Shown piece after piece: positions 1 to 8,703 of a stretch of 17,055 bases of DNA. Under the pieces are notes generated by a model, which saw nothing but the letters and a program-made list of their open reading frames with translations, searched no databases and was not told where the DNA came from. Origin of the DNA: DAIDKA01 sp036489445 (GTDB taxonomy: Bacteria > Pseudomonadota > Gammaproteobacteria > Steroidobacterales > Steroidobacteraceae); NCBI GenBank assembly GCA_036489445.1, contig DASXFV010000096.1, positions 1-17,055 on the forward strand. Direction: 5' to 3'. A program made the position numbers and the translations under genes. Each line of letters opens with the position of its first letter. Position 1 is the stretch's first letter.

Positions 1-1019
1 TTGATCAGCGCCTGTTCCAGTTGCAGGCGATCAAACCAGCCGGGATCCTGCGGCAGAGGAGCCGCGACTGAAAATGACTGCTGACGCGCAAGCTCTTCGA
101 TCAACTGGGCCCAGGCGACCCTGTCCGCCCGGGGGGCCGGCAATCGCGCGATCGCAGCATAGCCGGCCACAAACTGATGCAGATGGGCCGCGCGCTCCCC
201 AATGGCCGCGAACACATTGACCAGTGAGGACGGATCACCCCGGCGCAGCACTTCACGGCCGGTGTCGGCCATTGAGGCAATCGGCCCGAGCGAGTTGTTG
301 AGTTCGTGGCTGACGACCCGGATCAGTTTCTTCCAGGTTGCGACTTCCTGACGTGACAGCTCCCGCGTGAGCGTCTTCAACAAATACAAACGATGCCGGT
401 GTCCCTGCAGCACGAAGCCGCGCTGCGACAGGCTGAAGGTTTCTTCCGTCTCGCCGATGCGCGTGGAAAACAGGCCATCCCCTCCCGAAGCGATGGTATC
501 CCGCAGCGCCGCCGGGGCGGCTGCCAGGATCTGTCCGAAATCGGCACCGAGCAGCGAACGGCCTGCATGGAGCAGATGGCGCGCGGCGATATTCCCGTAC
601 ACCACGCGCTCATGCGAATCCACCAGAATCAGCGCGACCGGTGAATTCTGCGTGACCGTGTCCAGCAGCAGTTCTCGCTGCACCAGGTGGGCGCGCTGTT
701 TGCGCAAGGCACTGCCCAGCTCATTATTGGTGCGCAGCAGCTCCCCAAGCTCATCGCCTCTATCCACCACCAGCGACACACTGAAGTCCCCGTCGCTGTA
801 GCAGGCCACACTGGTCTGCATGGCACGCAGCACGCGGCGCACGGGACGCACCGCACGGCGGGCGGCCAGCAGCCCCGGTACCGCCACGACGGCAGCGGTC
901 AGCAGCAACGCATAACCCGGGTTCTTCAGATACACCAAAAGCGCCACGGCCACTGCAGCGCCGCCCAGCATCATCGCGAACATCAGCAGGGCAAGTTTCA
1001 GGTCGAGGCTGATTTTCAT
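1..1019 (-). CDS. Membrane sensor histidine kinase, NtrY-like (partial, C-terminus outside window)
   Basis: This is the sensor kinase partner of the adjacent sigma-54 response regulator. The first 339 residues are in the window; the reading frame is open to base 1. The ATG at 1019 lies 14 bases after the regulator stop, which implies co-transcription. Two hydrophobic segments (about residues 9-31 and 36-53) are separated by only a few residues, so there is almost no periplasmic domain. A HAMP-like linker follows (about 54-108), with a charged DRGDELGEL stretch, then a PAS-like region (about 115-215) containing SPVALILVD. The phospho-acceptor box is VVSHELNNSLGPI, with the predicted phosphorylated His at residue 238. 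This box type is typical of NtrY-like kinases paired with NtrC-type regulators. The N, G1 and G2 boxes of the ATPase domain would lie beyond the left edge. With so little outside the membrane, the kinase may sense through the membrane, the cytoplasmic PAS region or a partner protein. What it senses is unknown. Confidence 0.9.
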   Translation of the reverse strand, partial: MKISLDLKLALLMFAMMLGGAAVAVALLVYLKNPGYALLLTAAVVAVPGLLAARRAVRPVRRVLRAMQTSVACYSDGDFSVSLVVDRGDELGELLRTNNELGSALRKQRAHLVQRELLLDTVTQNSPVALILVDSHERVVYGNIAARHLLHAGRSLLGADFGQILAAAPAALRDTIASGGDGLFSTRIGETEETFSLSQRGFVLQGHRHRLYLLKTLTRELSRQEVATWKKLIRVVSHELNNSLGPIASMADTGREVLRRGDPSSLVNVFAAIGERAAHLHQFVAGYAAIARLPAPRADRVAWAQLIEELARQQSFSVAAPLPQDPGWFDRLQLEQALI

Positions 1020-1033
1020 GGCCTGCGCATCGA

Positions 1034-2377
1034 TCAGGACCGCAGCCCCAGTCTTTCCATGCGGCGGTACAGCGCCTGTCGCGACAGTCCAAGAGAGGCT
1101 GCCGCGCGCGAGACGTTGCCGCCGGCTGCCTTAAGGCTGGCCTCGATGGCCGCCCGATTCAGGCCCTCCTCCTCGAGCGTACCCTGCCCCTTCGGTGCCG
1201 GCAGGTTCAGATCCGCCGCCTGCACCTCACCCCCGGTGACGAGCAGGCGGGCCCGCTCCAGCACATTGCGCAGCTCACGAACATTGCCCGGCCACCCATG
1301 CTGCAGCAGCGCCTGGCGAGCCTCGTCGCCGAGGGCCAATGCGGGTCCCAGGAAGTGCTGGGCCAGGGGCAGGATGTCGGCAGGTCGGGCAGCCAGGGCG
1401 GGCAGCGGGATCTCGATGGTGTTCAGCCGGTAGAACAGGTCCTCCCGAAACGCACCCTGGCGAATCATCTGCGGCAACTCCGCATTGGTGGCGCTGATGA
1501 CCCGCACCCGGGTCGAGCGCGTCCGGCTCGAACCCAGGGGTTCGAATTGCCCTGATTCCAGCACCCGCAGCAGCTTCACCTGACCCGACAATGGGAGATT
1601 GCCGATCTCATCCAGGAATAACGTACCGCCGTCGGCGGACTCGAACCGCCCCACGCGGGCGCGATTCGCGCCGGTGTAGGCGCCCGCCTCCGCACCGAAC
1701 AGCTCCGCCTCGATCAGTTCGGCCGGCAGCGCACCGCAGTTGACGGCGACGAAGGGGCCGGCGTGTACCGCCGAATTTGCGTGCACGATGGCCGCGATGC
1801 GCTCCTTGCCGGAACCATTGGGACCGGTAATGAGCACCGGCACCTCGGCGCGCGCGACCCGACAGGCCAGCTCCACCGCGCCCGCCATGGCCTGGGACTC
1901 GTACACCACGCCGCACAGGTCGTAGGTCTTCGCCAGCCGGGCCCGTTGCTGTTCGCGTTCGAGATGCAGGCGCGCCGTTTCCCGCACGCTTTCCGAGAGC
2001 TCCAGGAGATTTTCCACCGCCGCCAGCAATCGATCATTGTCCCAGGGCTTGGCGATGTAGTCGGCGGCGCCCGCCTTCACCAGCTGCACGGCTGACTCCA
2101 GGTGCGTCCAGGCGGTCAGCAGGATGACCGGCAGATCGGGGTGGCCGGCACGAATATCGCGGAACAGCGCCACGCCTTCCTGACCCGAGGTGGTATCCGC
2201 GCTGAAATTCATGTCAGCGATGACCAGATCAACCCGGTGCGCCGCAAGGCTCGCCAGACCCGCCTCCGGCGAGACCGCGGTCAGTGTCGTGATGTCGTGC
2301 AGGCCGAACAGCATGGTCAATGCGGTGCCGACCGCGGGGTTGTCATCAATCACCAGGACCGTGCGCATGAGCGACAT
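1034..2377 (-). CDS. Sigma-54-dependent NtrC-family response regulator
   Basis: This 447-residue transcription activator has the complete three-domain NtrC architecture. The receiver domain (residues 5-125) has acidic D11-D12, predicted phospho-acceptor D55 in VIADMNF, T88 and K110. The AAA+ domain (about 155-385) has a Walker A of the form GPNGSGKE (185-192), a sigma-54 contact loop GAYTGA (232-237) and a Walker B GGTLFLDE (250-257), followed by the WPGNVREL segment. A Fis-type helix-turn-helix ends the protein (NVSRAAASLGLSRQALYRR). The Walker A and GAYTGA differ slightly from the usual GESGTGKE and GAFTGA, but the protein should still be an active ATPase. The receiver has a glycine- and threonine-containing loop just after D55. 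The start at 2377 has no clear ribosome-binding site; the in-frame ATG at 2368 is an alternative. The gene begins 12 bases after the stop of the binding-protein gene, so it is probably translated by coupling. The likely target is a -24/-12 promoter of this operon, which must lie outside the window. Confidence 0.96.
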   Translation of the reverse strand: MSLMRTVLVIDDNPAVGTALTMLFGLHDITTLTAVSPEAGLASLAAHRVDLVIADMNFSADTTSGQEGVALFRDIRAGHPDLPVILLTAWTHLESAVQLVKAGAADYIAKPWDNDRLLAAVENLLELSESVRETARLHLEREQQRARLAKTYDLCGVVYESQAMAGAVELACRVARAEVPVLITGPNGSGKERIAAIVHANSAVHAGPFVAVNCGALPAELIEAELFGAEAGAYTGANRARVGRFESADGGTLFLDEIGNLPLSGQVKLLRVLESGQFEPLGSSRTRSTRVRVISATNAELPQMIRQGAFREDLFYRLNTIEIPLPALAARPADILPLAQHFLGPALALGDEARQALLQHGWPGNVRELRNVLERARLLVTGGEVQAADLNLPAPKGQGTLEEEGLNRAAIEASLKAAGGNVSRAAASLGLSRQALYRRMERLGLRS

Positions 2378-2389
2378 GTTAGCGGATTA

Positions 2390-3517
2390 CTACTGACCCG
2401 TCCGAAAGCGCGTCCACACGCGGGTCCGCAATCGCACGAAGGCGTCACTGCCGAGTCGTTCCGGAATCAGCCGCGCCGCCTGCGCGCCGCGCGGATAGAT
2501 CACGGCGTTGGTGAGCTGCGCCTGCATCAGGGACTGGGATGCCGCGTTACCGTTCGGAAAGCGGATGGCATTGGTGTTGGCGGCGGCAACTTTGGCATCC
2601 ATGAGGAAATTGATGAAGCGGCTCGCACTGTCCGGATGCGGAGCGTCAGCGACGATTGCCGCGGTGTCGATCCACATCACCGCGCCTTCACGGGGGATGC
2701 TGTAGCCGATGGAGCGATTGGATCCTGCAGTTCGCACCCGCTCCCGCGCCTGCAGCGCATCACCATTGCTGGCGATGATCAGGCACAAGTCCCCTTCCGC
2801 CAATTGCGCCACCAGCGAGTCGGTGCCGATCTTGCGGATGTAGGGTCGTACCGCCATCAGTGCGGCCGCCGCGCGCTCCAGTACCTTCGGATCCTCGCTG
2901 TCGGGCTTCTCGCCCAGCCACGCCAGGACGCTGGGTACGATGACGGCGGGTGACTCATACAGGCCGATGCCGCAGTCGGCGAAGTGAGCCGCGACCTTGG
3001 GGTCAAACAGCATCGCCCAGCTGTCGACCGGCGCCTGCGCCATCCGCGCGTGGATCTGCGCCTCATCATAGGCAAAGCCGGTGATACCCCAGGCATAGGC
3101 GATGGCGTGCGTGTTGCCCGGATCGTGCCGCGCCAGATCGCGCATGATGACCGGGTCCATGTTGGCCAGATTCGGTAGCGCGGACTTGTCCAGCGGGCGG
3201 ATCGCGCCCGCCTGCTGCAGCATTTGCAGGTAGGACGCGGACGGAAAGACCACGTCATAGCCGGAATGACCGGCCAGCAGCTTCGCGGCCAGTGTCTGAT
3301 TGGAATCGAAGACGTCGTAGTGAACAACGATGCCGGTCTGCGCCTGGAACTGCCGCAGTACGTCGGGCTTGATGTAGTCATACCAATTGTAGACGTTCAA
3401 GACCCTCTCGGCGGCGACGGACTGCGACGGGGCGGATGGGCTGCAGCCGCCCAGCAGCAGTCCCAGGAATCCAAGCAGCCCTGACAAAACCCACAACCTC
3501 GGCCGCAGCACAGGCAT
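2390..3517 (-). CDS. PotD/PotF-like polyamine-binding lipoprotein
   Basis: This is a periplasmic solute-binding protein of the spermidine/putrescine family. At 375 residues it is close to the length of E. coli PotF (about 370). A short basic start, a hydrophobic stretch (9-24) and the lipobox LLGGC (Cys25) indicate a lipoprotein. Family signatures are VYNWYDYI (42-49), YDVFDSN (67-73), VVFPSAS (89-95), a SNGD turn (250-253), MWID (281-284) and a C-terminal RTRVWTRFRTG. By comparison from memory with PotF, D253 and D284 match the two ligand-binding aspartates, whereas the PotF glutamate after the CG segment and the Trp before GD are replaced here, so ligand preference may differ. The start is ambiguous: GTG at 3523 would overlap the upstream permease stop as GTGA, while ATG at 3517 gives a cleaner signal peptide. 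The gene ends with tandem stops TAG TAA. No PotG, PotH or PotI homologue is adjacent. A role as ligand sensor for the kinase is inferred from position only. Confidence 0.9.
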   Translation of the reverse strand: MPVLRPRLWVLSGLLGFLGLLLGGCSPSAPSQSVAAERVLNVYNWYDYIKPDVLRQFQAQTGIVVHYDVFDSNQTLAAKLLAGHSGYDVVFPSASYLQMLQQAGAIRPLDKSALPNLANMDPVIMRDLARHDPGNTHAIAYAWGITGFAYDEAQIHARMAQAPVDSWAMLFDPKVAAHFADCGIGLYESPAVIVPSVLAWLGEKPDSEDPKVLERAAAALMAVRPYIRKIGTDSLVAQLAEGDLCLIIASNGDALQARERVRTAGSNRSIGYSIPREGAVMWIDTAAIVADAPHPDSASRFINFLMDAKVAAANTNAIRFPNGNAASQSLMQAQLTNAVIYPRGAQAARLIPERLGSDAFVRLRTRVWTRFRTGQ

Positions 3518-3519
3518 TT

Positions 3520-4734
3520 TCACAAACCCCGCGTCGCAATCGCCGGCGGCACCGACGCCGCGCGCAGCGCCGGCCATAGCACCGCCAGCTGGCACAGCAC
3601 CAGCACGATCAGCGCACCGACGCAGGCGTAGCTCAGGCTCATGCGCTGGATCTCCAGCCTTGCTGCCAGCCACGTGTTTCCGGACAGCGCCGCCGCAACT
3701 CCCAGCAGGCATCCTGTTCCGGCAATCAGCAGGTTCTCGGTGTGGAAGTACCTGAGAATGTCGACCCTGCGGGCTCCCAGCGCGCGCCGCATACCGATGT
3801 GGCGCCGCCGCTGTCCCACCCAGTACATGGTCAGTCCGACAACCCCAAATGCCGTGATAGCCAGCAATAGGGTACTGAGCACGCCGAGCATGATGATGGT
3901 GGCGCGATTGCCGCGGTGCGCCTGACGGCGAATCTCCGAGAATGGCAGCACATTCTGGATGATTCTCTCGTGCGTCAGCTCCAGGAGTTTCGCAGGCGCG
4001 GCGCGCATCATCGCGGCCTGCTGACCCGGCTTGGTGCGCACCACGTATAGGAGACCGTTGTTCACATATTGAAACGGTACGAAGACCGAGTACTCGGCCC
4101 AGGGATTCCCCCACCCTGGCGCGTCCGAGGGACGCTGCATCTTCTGGACGATGCCCACGATACGGCTGGACCCGGTGTGCTCGAAGTACAGCACCTGCCC
4201 CAGCGCGTTACCGGCCGGAAACAACGCATTCGCCACGCTCTGCGTGACCACCACCGACGGCGGGAATTTGATCTCCCGGATCCGGATCTCGCCCACCTCC
4301 TCAGCGGCGAACCAGCGCCCGGCGACAAGATTCAGTCCATAGGTGGCAAGGCCATGGTCATCCACGCTGTAGATCGCGGTCCATGCGGTAAATTCATGAT
4401 CGGGCCCCTTCGCCAGAGGCCAATGCCACTCAAAGCCGGCCAGTGGCGTGGTATTCGTCGCTTCCGCATCGATGACCCCGGGGAGGGACCGCAGCGCCTC
4501 CAGATCTCCTTCGATTCGCCCTTTCAAATCCGGCGGATCCTCCGCCCAGGCGTTGTTCAAGGCAAAGATGTTGGCCTCGTCTATTCCGCTGGGCCGGTGC
4601 ATCCACTGCACGCGCTGCTGAATCATGGACAGGCTGTTACTGATGATCGCCAGCGTCACCGCGATCTGCAGTGCGATCAGCACGGCTCCGACCTTGTTGT
4701 GTCGCACAGTCCGCAGAATGGGCAGTATTTCCAT
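3520..4734 (-). CDS. FtsX/MacB-type ABC permease, class A, cassette 1 (A1)
   Basis: This 404-residue permease is the last of the tandem array. The first membrane segment is about residues 15-37 (GAVLIALQIAVTLAIISNSL). It is followed by the class A signature RPSGIDEANIF and a periplasmic MacB-like core with LVAGRWF, LFPAGNALGQ and SSRIVGIV. Three C-terminal membrane segments enclose the cytoplasmic coupling segment QRRRHIGMRRALGARR, which in FtsX-type permeases faces the ATPase. No nucleotide-binding domain is fused, so it resembles LolC/LolE subunits more than full MacB. The ATG at 4734 is chosen because it matches the M(D/E)(I/V)(L/M)PIL start of all its paralogues and lies 16 bases after the B1 stop; its ribosome-binding site is weak (GGGAT). 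Its stop overlaps a possible GTG start of the PotF-like gene. It carries a tryptophan-rich FEWHW insert in the variable periplasmic region. Substrate unknown. Confidence 0.93.
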   Translation of the reverse strand: MEILPILRTVRHNKVGAVLIALQIAVTLAIISNSLSMIQQRVQWMHRPSGIDEANIFALNNAWAEDPPDLKGRIEGDLEALRSLPGVIDAEATNTTPLAGFEWHWPLAKGPDHEFTAWTAIYSVDDHGLATYGLNLVAGRWFAAEEVGEIRIREIKFPPSVVVTQSVANALFPAGNALGQVLYFEHTGSSRIVGIVQKMQRPSDAPGWGNPWAEYSVFVPFQYVNNGLLYVVRTKPGQQAAMMRAAPAKLLELTHERIIQNVLPFSEIRRQAHRGNRATIIMLGVLSTLLLAITAFGVVGLTMYWVGQRRRHIGMRRALGARRVDILRYFHTENLLIAGTGCLLGVAAALSGNTWLAARLEIQRMSLSYACVGALIVLVLCQLAVLWPALRAASVPPAIATRGL

Positions 4735-4750
4735 TTCGATCCCGTTCAGT

Positions 4751-6070
4751 CTATTGGGCTTTGAGCTGCCAGCCGGGCTGGACCCGACTCGCGCGCCACG
4801 CGGGATACAGCCCACAACCGATCGTGCTGATGATCGCGACGGCGAATGTGATCAGCACCATTTCCAGATTCAAGGAGACCAGCTGCCCGGCCGTACTGTC
4901 CGGACTCGAAATACCCCGCAGGCTGCGCAGTGCGGAAAGCCCCGTGGCCGTCAGGCCGAGCCCAAGCGCTCCGCCGAGTAATCCGATCATCAACGCCTCG
5001 GTCACGCACTGTAGAAAAAGACTGAACCGGGACGCGCCCAGGGCACGGCGCACGCTGAGTTCGACCGCGCGGCTGGAAAACTTTGCCAGCATCAGTCCAA
5101 TGGCATTGATCAGGCATACGACCAGGAAGCCCATCGCAATCATCGAATCAACGCGCACCTCGCTGGGGACCACCCGCAGGTGCGCCAGCCAGTCCGTCAC
5201 ATCGCGCAGCGCGACCATGGGTAGCCACTGGAATCGGCCCAGACGCTGCTGTTCCGCCGCGTAGTTGTGCAGAAAGACCTTGAAATCCCGAACCTGCTGA
5301 GGCTTGGGCAGTTCCACCCAGAATTGAACCCACGGACAATCCGAATTCAGACGCTGCGCCCAGCCGTTGGGAAGTGCCGTATCATCGCAGTCGTAGTCGG
5401 TGGTTTCGATCTGCCGATCCACCGCGATGGAGAACGGCAGGAAGAAGTCCTCCCCTTCGCTGTATGCACCGGCATCCGCGTCGTAGAAGCGCGGTGTCGG
5501 AGTCCACGGCCGGATGACGCCGGTGATGCGGTAGTCCCGCTTGCCCAGATTGATCGTTTTGCCGACCGGGTCTACAGCCGGAAAGAGGCGATCCGCGAGC
5601 CTGGTGCCCAGCACCACCACATTACCCCGATCATCGTCCTCGCGATGTCCCCAGGCGGCGCCGCTGCGGAACGGAACCTCGAACATGGCGAAGAAGTCAC
5701 TGTCGGTGGCTCTGCCGGCTGCCGGGAACGGATCTGCCTGCGCGGGTTTCACATTCAGCACCACGGGGTACATCGCGGCCTGACGCGTGCCCGGATGCAC
5801 TTTCATCAGCGCCACGGCATCGTGATAGGGAAGCACGCGCGGCAGCCAATCGGAGCGGTGCTGACGCGATGCATCTCCCATCGTGTCGATCTGCGGCACG
5901 AACAATTCCGAGGACTTGTCCGGAATCGGATTGCCCGACATGGCCACCAGGGTCGTGAGCATGGTCATCGAGGCGCCTATGCCGACGCCGACGGCGGCAA
6001 TCATCAGCGCCGTGAGCACCGGATTGCGCCGCAGGCTGCGAATCGCCAGCTCGAAGTAGTACCCCAACAT
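4751..6070 (-). CDS. FtsX/MacB-type ABC permease, class B, cassette 1 (B1)
   Basis: This 439-residue permease is the partner of A1. The N-terminus MLGYYFELAIRSLRRN leads into one membrane segment, then the class B signature SGNPIPDKS and LFVPQID. The large periplasmic MacB-like core carries FFAMFEVPF, VVVLG, RDYRITGVI and GAYSEGEDF. Membrane segments follow at about 304-330, 350-378 and 400-422, with the coupling segment VELSVRRALGASR between the first two. Cys228 and Cys245 flank a short loop before VQFWVEL and match a Cys pair found in every class B paralogue. The segment between LFVPQID and the next conserved block lacks the WGP motif found in B2-B5 and is instead TMGDASRQHRSDW. The ATG at 6070 lies 17 bases after the A2 stop, behind a G-rich site (GGGGG). 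A longer in-frame reading upstream runs inside A2 in the wrong frame and is not used. It probably forms a heterodimer with A1; substrate unknown. Confidence 0.93.
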   Translation of the reverse strand: MLGYYFELAIRSLRRNPVLTALMIAAVGVGIGASMTMLTTLVAMSGNPIPDKSSELFVPQIDTMGDASRQHRSDWLPRVLPYHDAVALMKVHPGTRQAAMYPVVLNVKPAQADPFPAAGRATDSDFFAMFEVPFRSGAAWGHREDDDRGNVVVLGTRLADRLFPAVDPVGKTINLGKRDYRITGVIRPWTPTPRFYDADAGAYSEGEDFFLPFSIAVDRQIETTDYDCDDTALPNGWAQRLNSDCPWVQFWVELPKPQQVRDFKVFLHNYAAEQQRLGRFQWLPMVALRDVTDWLAHLRVVPSEVRVDSMIAMGFLVVCLINAIGLMLAKFSSRAVELSVRRALGASRFSLFLQCVTEALMIGLLGGALGLGLTATGLSALRSLRGISSPDSTAGQLVSLNLEMVLITFAVAIISTIGCGLYPAWRASRVQPGWQLKAQ

Positions 6071-6087
6071 CGCCCCGTGCCCCCGCC

Positions 6088-7305
6088 CTACAGCGCCCGG
6101 GTCGCCACCGCCGGCGCGATGGAGGCCGCCCGCAGCGCGGGCCACACGACGGCGGCCTGGCACAGCACCAGCACGATCAGCGCGCCGATGCCGATATAGG
6201 CCACGCTCATGCGCGTCAGCTCCAGATTTCTGGCCAACCAGGTATTGCTGCCCAGGCCCAGGGCGACACCGAGGATGCAACCCGTCCCGGCGATCAGCAG
6301 ATTCTCGAGGTGGAAGTAGCTGAGAATGTCCACGCGCCGCGCACCCAGAGCGCGGCGCATGCCGATGAAGCGCCGCCGCTGGTTCACCCAGTACATGGTC
6401 AGACCTACGATACCGAAGGCCGTGATGGCCAGCAGCAGCGCGCACACCGTGCCCAACATGACGCTGGTCGCGCGCCCGGTCCGATAGGCCTGAGCGCGGG
6501 TCTCGGAAAACGGTTGCACGGCCTGTATGACGCGCTGCCGAGTCAGCGAGTAAAGTTTCGCCTGCGCGGTCCGCATCACCTCCGCCTGGCGGCCGGGCAT
6601 TGCTCGGATCACGTAAAGGACGCCGTTGTTCAGAAATTGAAGCGGCATGAAGGTTGAGTACTCTATGGCGGATTCCCCAATACCGCCGCTCGCCCAGGGC
6701 GTCTGCGTCTTCGCCACGATACCCACGATACGGCTGGAGCTGGCGGGCGTGAAATAGACCACCTGACCCAGCGCATTCCCGGATGGAAACAGCGCCTTGG
6801 CCAGCGGGCGGGTGATAACGATCGAGGACGGGAAAACCTCATCGTTGATATGCATCTTGCCGACCTCATCGGGAGTAAACCATCGCCCCGCGACCAGCTG
6901 GATACCGTAGGCAGCCAGGGCGTGATCATCCACGAAGTACTCCGTGGTCGATGCTGTCGGGTGCTTCTGATCGGGTTTGAGGCTCAACCCCCAGCCCCAT
7001 CCGCCGCCCCGCAGCGGATAGCTGTTCGTCGCCACCGCATCGACCACTCCGGGCAACGCCCGAAGGGCACCCAGGTCCGCCTTGATCCGCGCCTCCAGAT
7101 CGTCCGGATCCACCACCCAGGTGTTCGACAACGTGAAGATGTTCGCCTCATCGATGCCGCTCGGTCGATGCATCTGGGCGATACGCTGCTGAATGATGGA
7201 CAGACTGTTGCTGACGATGGCCAGCGTCAGCGCGATCTGCAGACAGATCAGTATCGCTCCGACTTTATTGCGCCGCAGGGCACGTAGAATGGGCAGGATA
7301 TCCAT
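6088..7305 (-). CDS. FtsX/MacB-type ABC permease, class A, cassette 2 (A2)
   Basis: This 405-residue class A permease has the first membrane segment at about 15-37, then RPSGIDEANIF, a periplasmic core with LVAGRWFTPDEVG, LFPSGNALGQ and SSRIVGIV, and membrane segments at about 281-305, 336-355 and 367-387. The cytoplasmic coupling segment QRRRFIGMRRALGARR lies between the second and third. It is closest in motif content to A1. The periplasmic variable segment is glycine/tryptophan rich (RGGGWGWGLSLKPDQK), a pattern also seen in A5. The ATG at 7305 is supported by a good ribosome-binding site, GGGGAG, with a 6-base spacer. It starts 25 bases after the B2 stop and ends 17 bases before B1. No ATPase motifs are present. 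It is likely to pair with B2; the substrate cannot be told from sequence. Confidence 0.94.
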   Translation of the reverse strand: MDILPILRALRRNKVGAILICLQIALTLAIVSNSLSIIQQRIAQMHRPSGIDEANIFTLSNTWVVDPDDLEARIKADLGALRALPGVVDAVATNSYPLRGGGWGWGLSLKPDQKHPTASTTEYFVDDHALAAYGIQLVAGRWFTPDEVGKMHINDEVFPSSIVITRPLAKALFPSGNALGQVVYFTPASSSRIVGIVAKTQTPWASGGIGESAIEYSTFMPLQFLNNGVLYVIRAMPGRQAEVMRTAQAKLYSLTRQRVIQAVQPFSETRAQAYRTGRATSVMLGTVCALLLAITAFGIVGLTMYWVNQRRRFIGMRRALGARRVDILSYFHLENLLIAGTGCILGVALGLGSNTWLARNLELTRMSVAYIGIGALIVLVLCQAAVVWPALRAASIAPAVATRAL

Positions 7306-7330
7306 GGCGAACTCCCCGGGAGCTGTTCTG

Positions 7331-8668
7331 TTACTGCGCCTTGAGCTGCCAGGCCGGTTGAATACGCGTCGCACGCAGCGTGGGGTACAGTCCCGCGCAC
7401 ACGGTGACGACGACCGCAACCACCATCGTGATCAGGACCATGCCGGCGTCCAGAGTGACCAGATGAGCGGTGGCGCTATCCGTGCTGGCCACACCCAGCA
7501 AGGCACGCAGTCCCGACAGACCCACACCGGTCAACACCAATCCCAGCAAGCCACCCAGTACACCCACAACCAGGGTCTCGGTAACACACTGCAGAAACAG
7601 ATCTGCTCGCGAGGCGCCCAGTGCGCGTCGCAAGCCCAACTCGACTGAACGGCTGGTAAACCTTGCCAACATCAACCCCACGGCATTCACCAGGCACACG
7701 ACCAGAAAGCCGGTGCCGATCAATACGTTGACACGCACTTCTTCGGGTATGACGTGGTTGTAGACCATCCAGTCCATGACATCATGCAGCTCCACTCGTG
7801 GCGGCCAATGAAACCGGCCGAGCCGCCGCTGCTCCGCGGCGTACCCTTGAAAAAAATTCTGGAAACTGCGCACCGCGGCCACCGTCGGCAGTTCCACCCA
7901 GAACTGCAGCCACACGCATTCGGAATTCAGGCGCCCCTCCCATCCCGAAGCGGGCAATTCATTGCACCAGAAGCTGCCTGAGCCTTGAGTCTGTCTGTCG
8001 ATGGCCGTGGAAAATGGCACATAGAAATCGTCTGTGTCGCTGTATGCGCCGGAGGTCAGATCGTAGAACTTCGGCGTCGGGGTCCAGGGTTGAATGACCC
8101 CAATCACCCGATAATCGCGGGCATTGAGGCTGATGACTTTGCCTACCGGATCGTCATGGGGGAACACACGCTCGGCCAGCTTCGAACTGAGCACCACCAC
8201 ATTGGCCCGCTTGTCGTCCTCGCTTTGGCCCCAGGCAGTACCGTTGCGGAACGGCACCTCGAACATCGTAAAGAAATCCGTGTAGGTCGCCCTGCCCATC
8301 GCCTGGAAGGGCGTGCTGCCGGGTGGACTCACATTCAGCGAAATTGCATACATTGCCGCCTGCCGCACTCCCTTGTGCGCTCTCATCAGTGCCGTGGCAT
8401 CGCGGTACGTAAGTTGTGTCGGGAGTTGCTGCGAGATGTTTGCACCAGCGCTCCCCCGGCGCGATTCCGGACCCCAGACATCGATCAACGGCACGAAGAG
8501 CTTGGCGGACTTGTCTGGAATCGGATTGCCGGACATGGCCACCAGGGTGGTGAGCACCGTCATGCAGGTACCGATGCCCACGCCCACGGCGGCCACCATG
8601 AGCACTGTCAGCACCAGGTTGCGCCGCAGGCTGTGGAGGGCCAGTTCCAGGTAGTACCCCAGCATCAT
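7331..8668 (-). CDS. FtsX/MacB-type ABC permease, class B, cassette 2 (B2)
   Basis: This 445-residue permease is the longest class B member seen. It begins MMLGYYLEL, has one membrane segment, then SGNPIPDKS, LFVPLIDVWGP and a variable insert (ESRRGSAGANISQQ) that is longer than in its paralogues. The periplasmic core has FFTMFEVPF, VVVLS, RDYRVIGVI and GAYSDTDDF. The conserved class B Cys pair is Cys235 and Cys251. C-terminal membrane segments are at about 310-336, 356-384 and 406-428, with coupling segment VELGLRRALGASR. There are two consecutive ATG codons at 8668 and 8665. A ribosome-binding site AGGAG lies 5 or 8 bases upstream respectively, so the second may be the true start. The 35-base gap to A3 is the widest in the array but holds no recognisable promoter. 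It probably pairs with A2. Confidence 0.94.
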   Translation of the reverse strand: MMLGYYLELALHSLRRNLVLTVLMVAAVGVGIGTCMTVLTTLVAMSGNPIPDKSAKLFVPLIDVWGPESRRGSAGANISQQLPTQLTYRDATALMRAHKGVRQAAMYAISLNVSPPGSTPFQAMGRATYTDFFTMFEVPFRNGTAWGQSEDDKRANVVVLSSKLAERVFPHDDPVGKVISLNARDYRVIGVIQPWTPTPKFYDLTSGAYSDTDDFYVPFSTAIDRQTQGSGSFWCNELPASGWEGRLNSECVWLQFWVELPTVAAVRSFQNFFQGYAAEQRRLGRFHWPPRVELHDVMDWMVYNHVIPEEVRVNVLIGTGFLVVCLVNAVGLMLARFTSRSVELGLRRALGASRADLFLQCVTETLVVGVLGGLLGLVLTGVGLSGLRALLGVASTDSATAHLVTLDAGMVLITMVVAVVVTVCAGLYPTLRATRIQPAWQLKAQ

Positions 8669-8703
8669 GATCGCTCCTGCAGACGCTTCGTGATTGCGTC
8701 AGC

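Noticed and set aside
3518..4114. N-terminal extension of the PotF-like frame
   Set aside because: The extra residues are an out-of-frame reading of A1 and lie upstream of an obvious lipoprotein signal peptide. The same reasoning removes extensions of B1 (to 6445), A4 (to 12857) and A5 (to 15314).
5267..6199. Long plus-strand open frames opposite the class B and A genes (also 8926-9927 and 12500-13477)
   Set aside because: They recur at equivalent places in several cassettes, have arginine/histidine/glutamine-rich compositions without domains, and lie opposite well-conserved permease genes. They are GC-driven antisense shadows.
8669..8703. Possible promoter or terminator in the widest intergenic gap of the array
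   Set aside because: The gap is only 35 bases and holds the B2 ribosome-binding site. I see no -35/-10 pair, no hairpin and no T-run.
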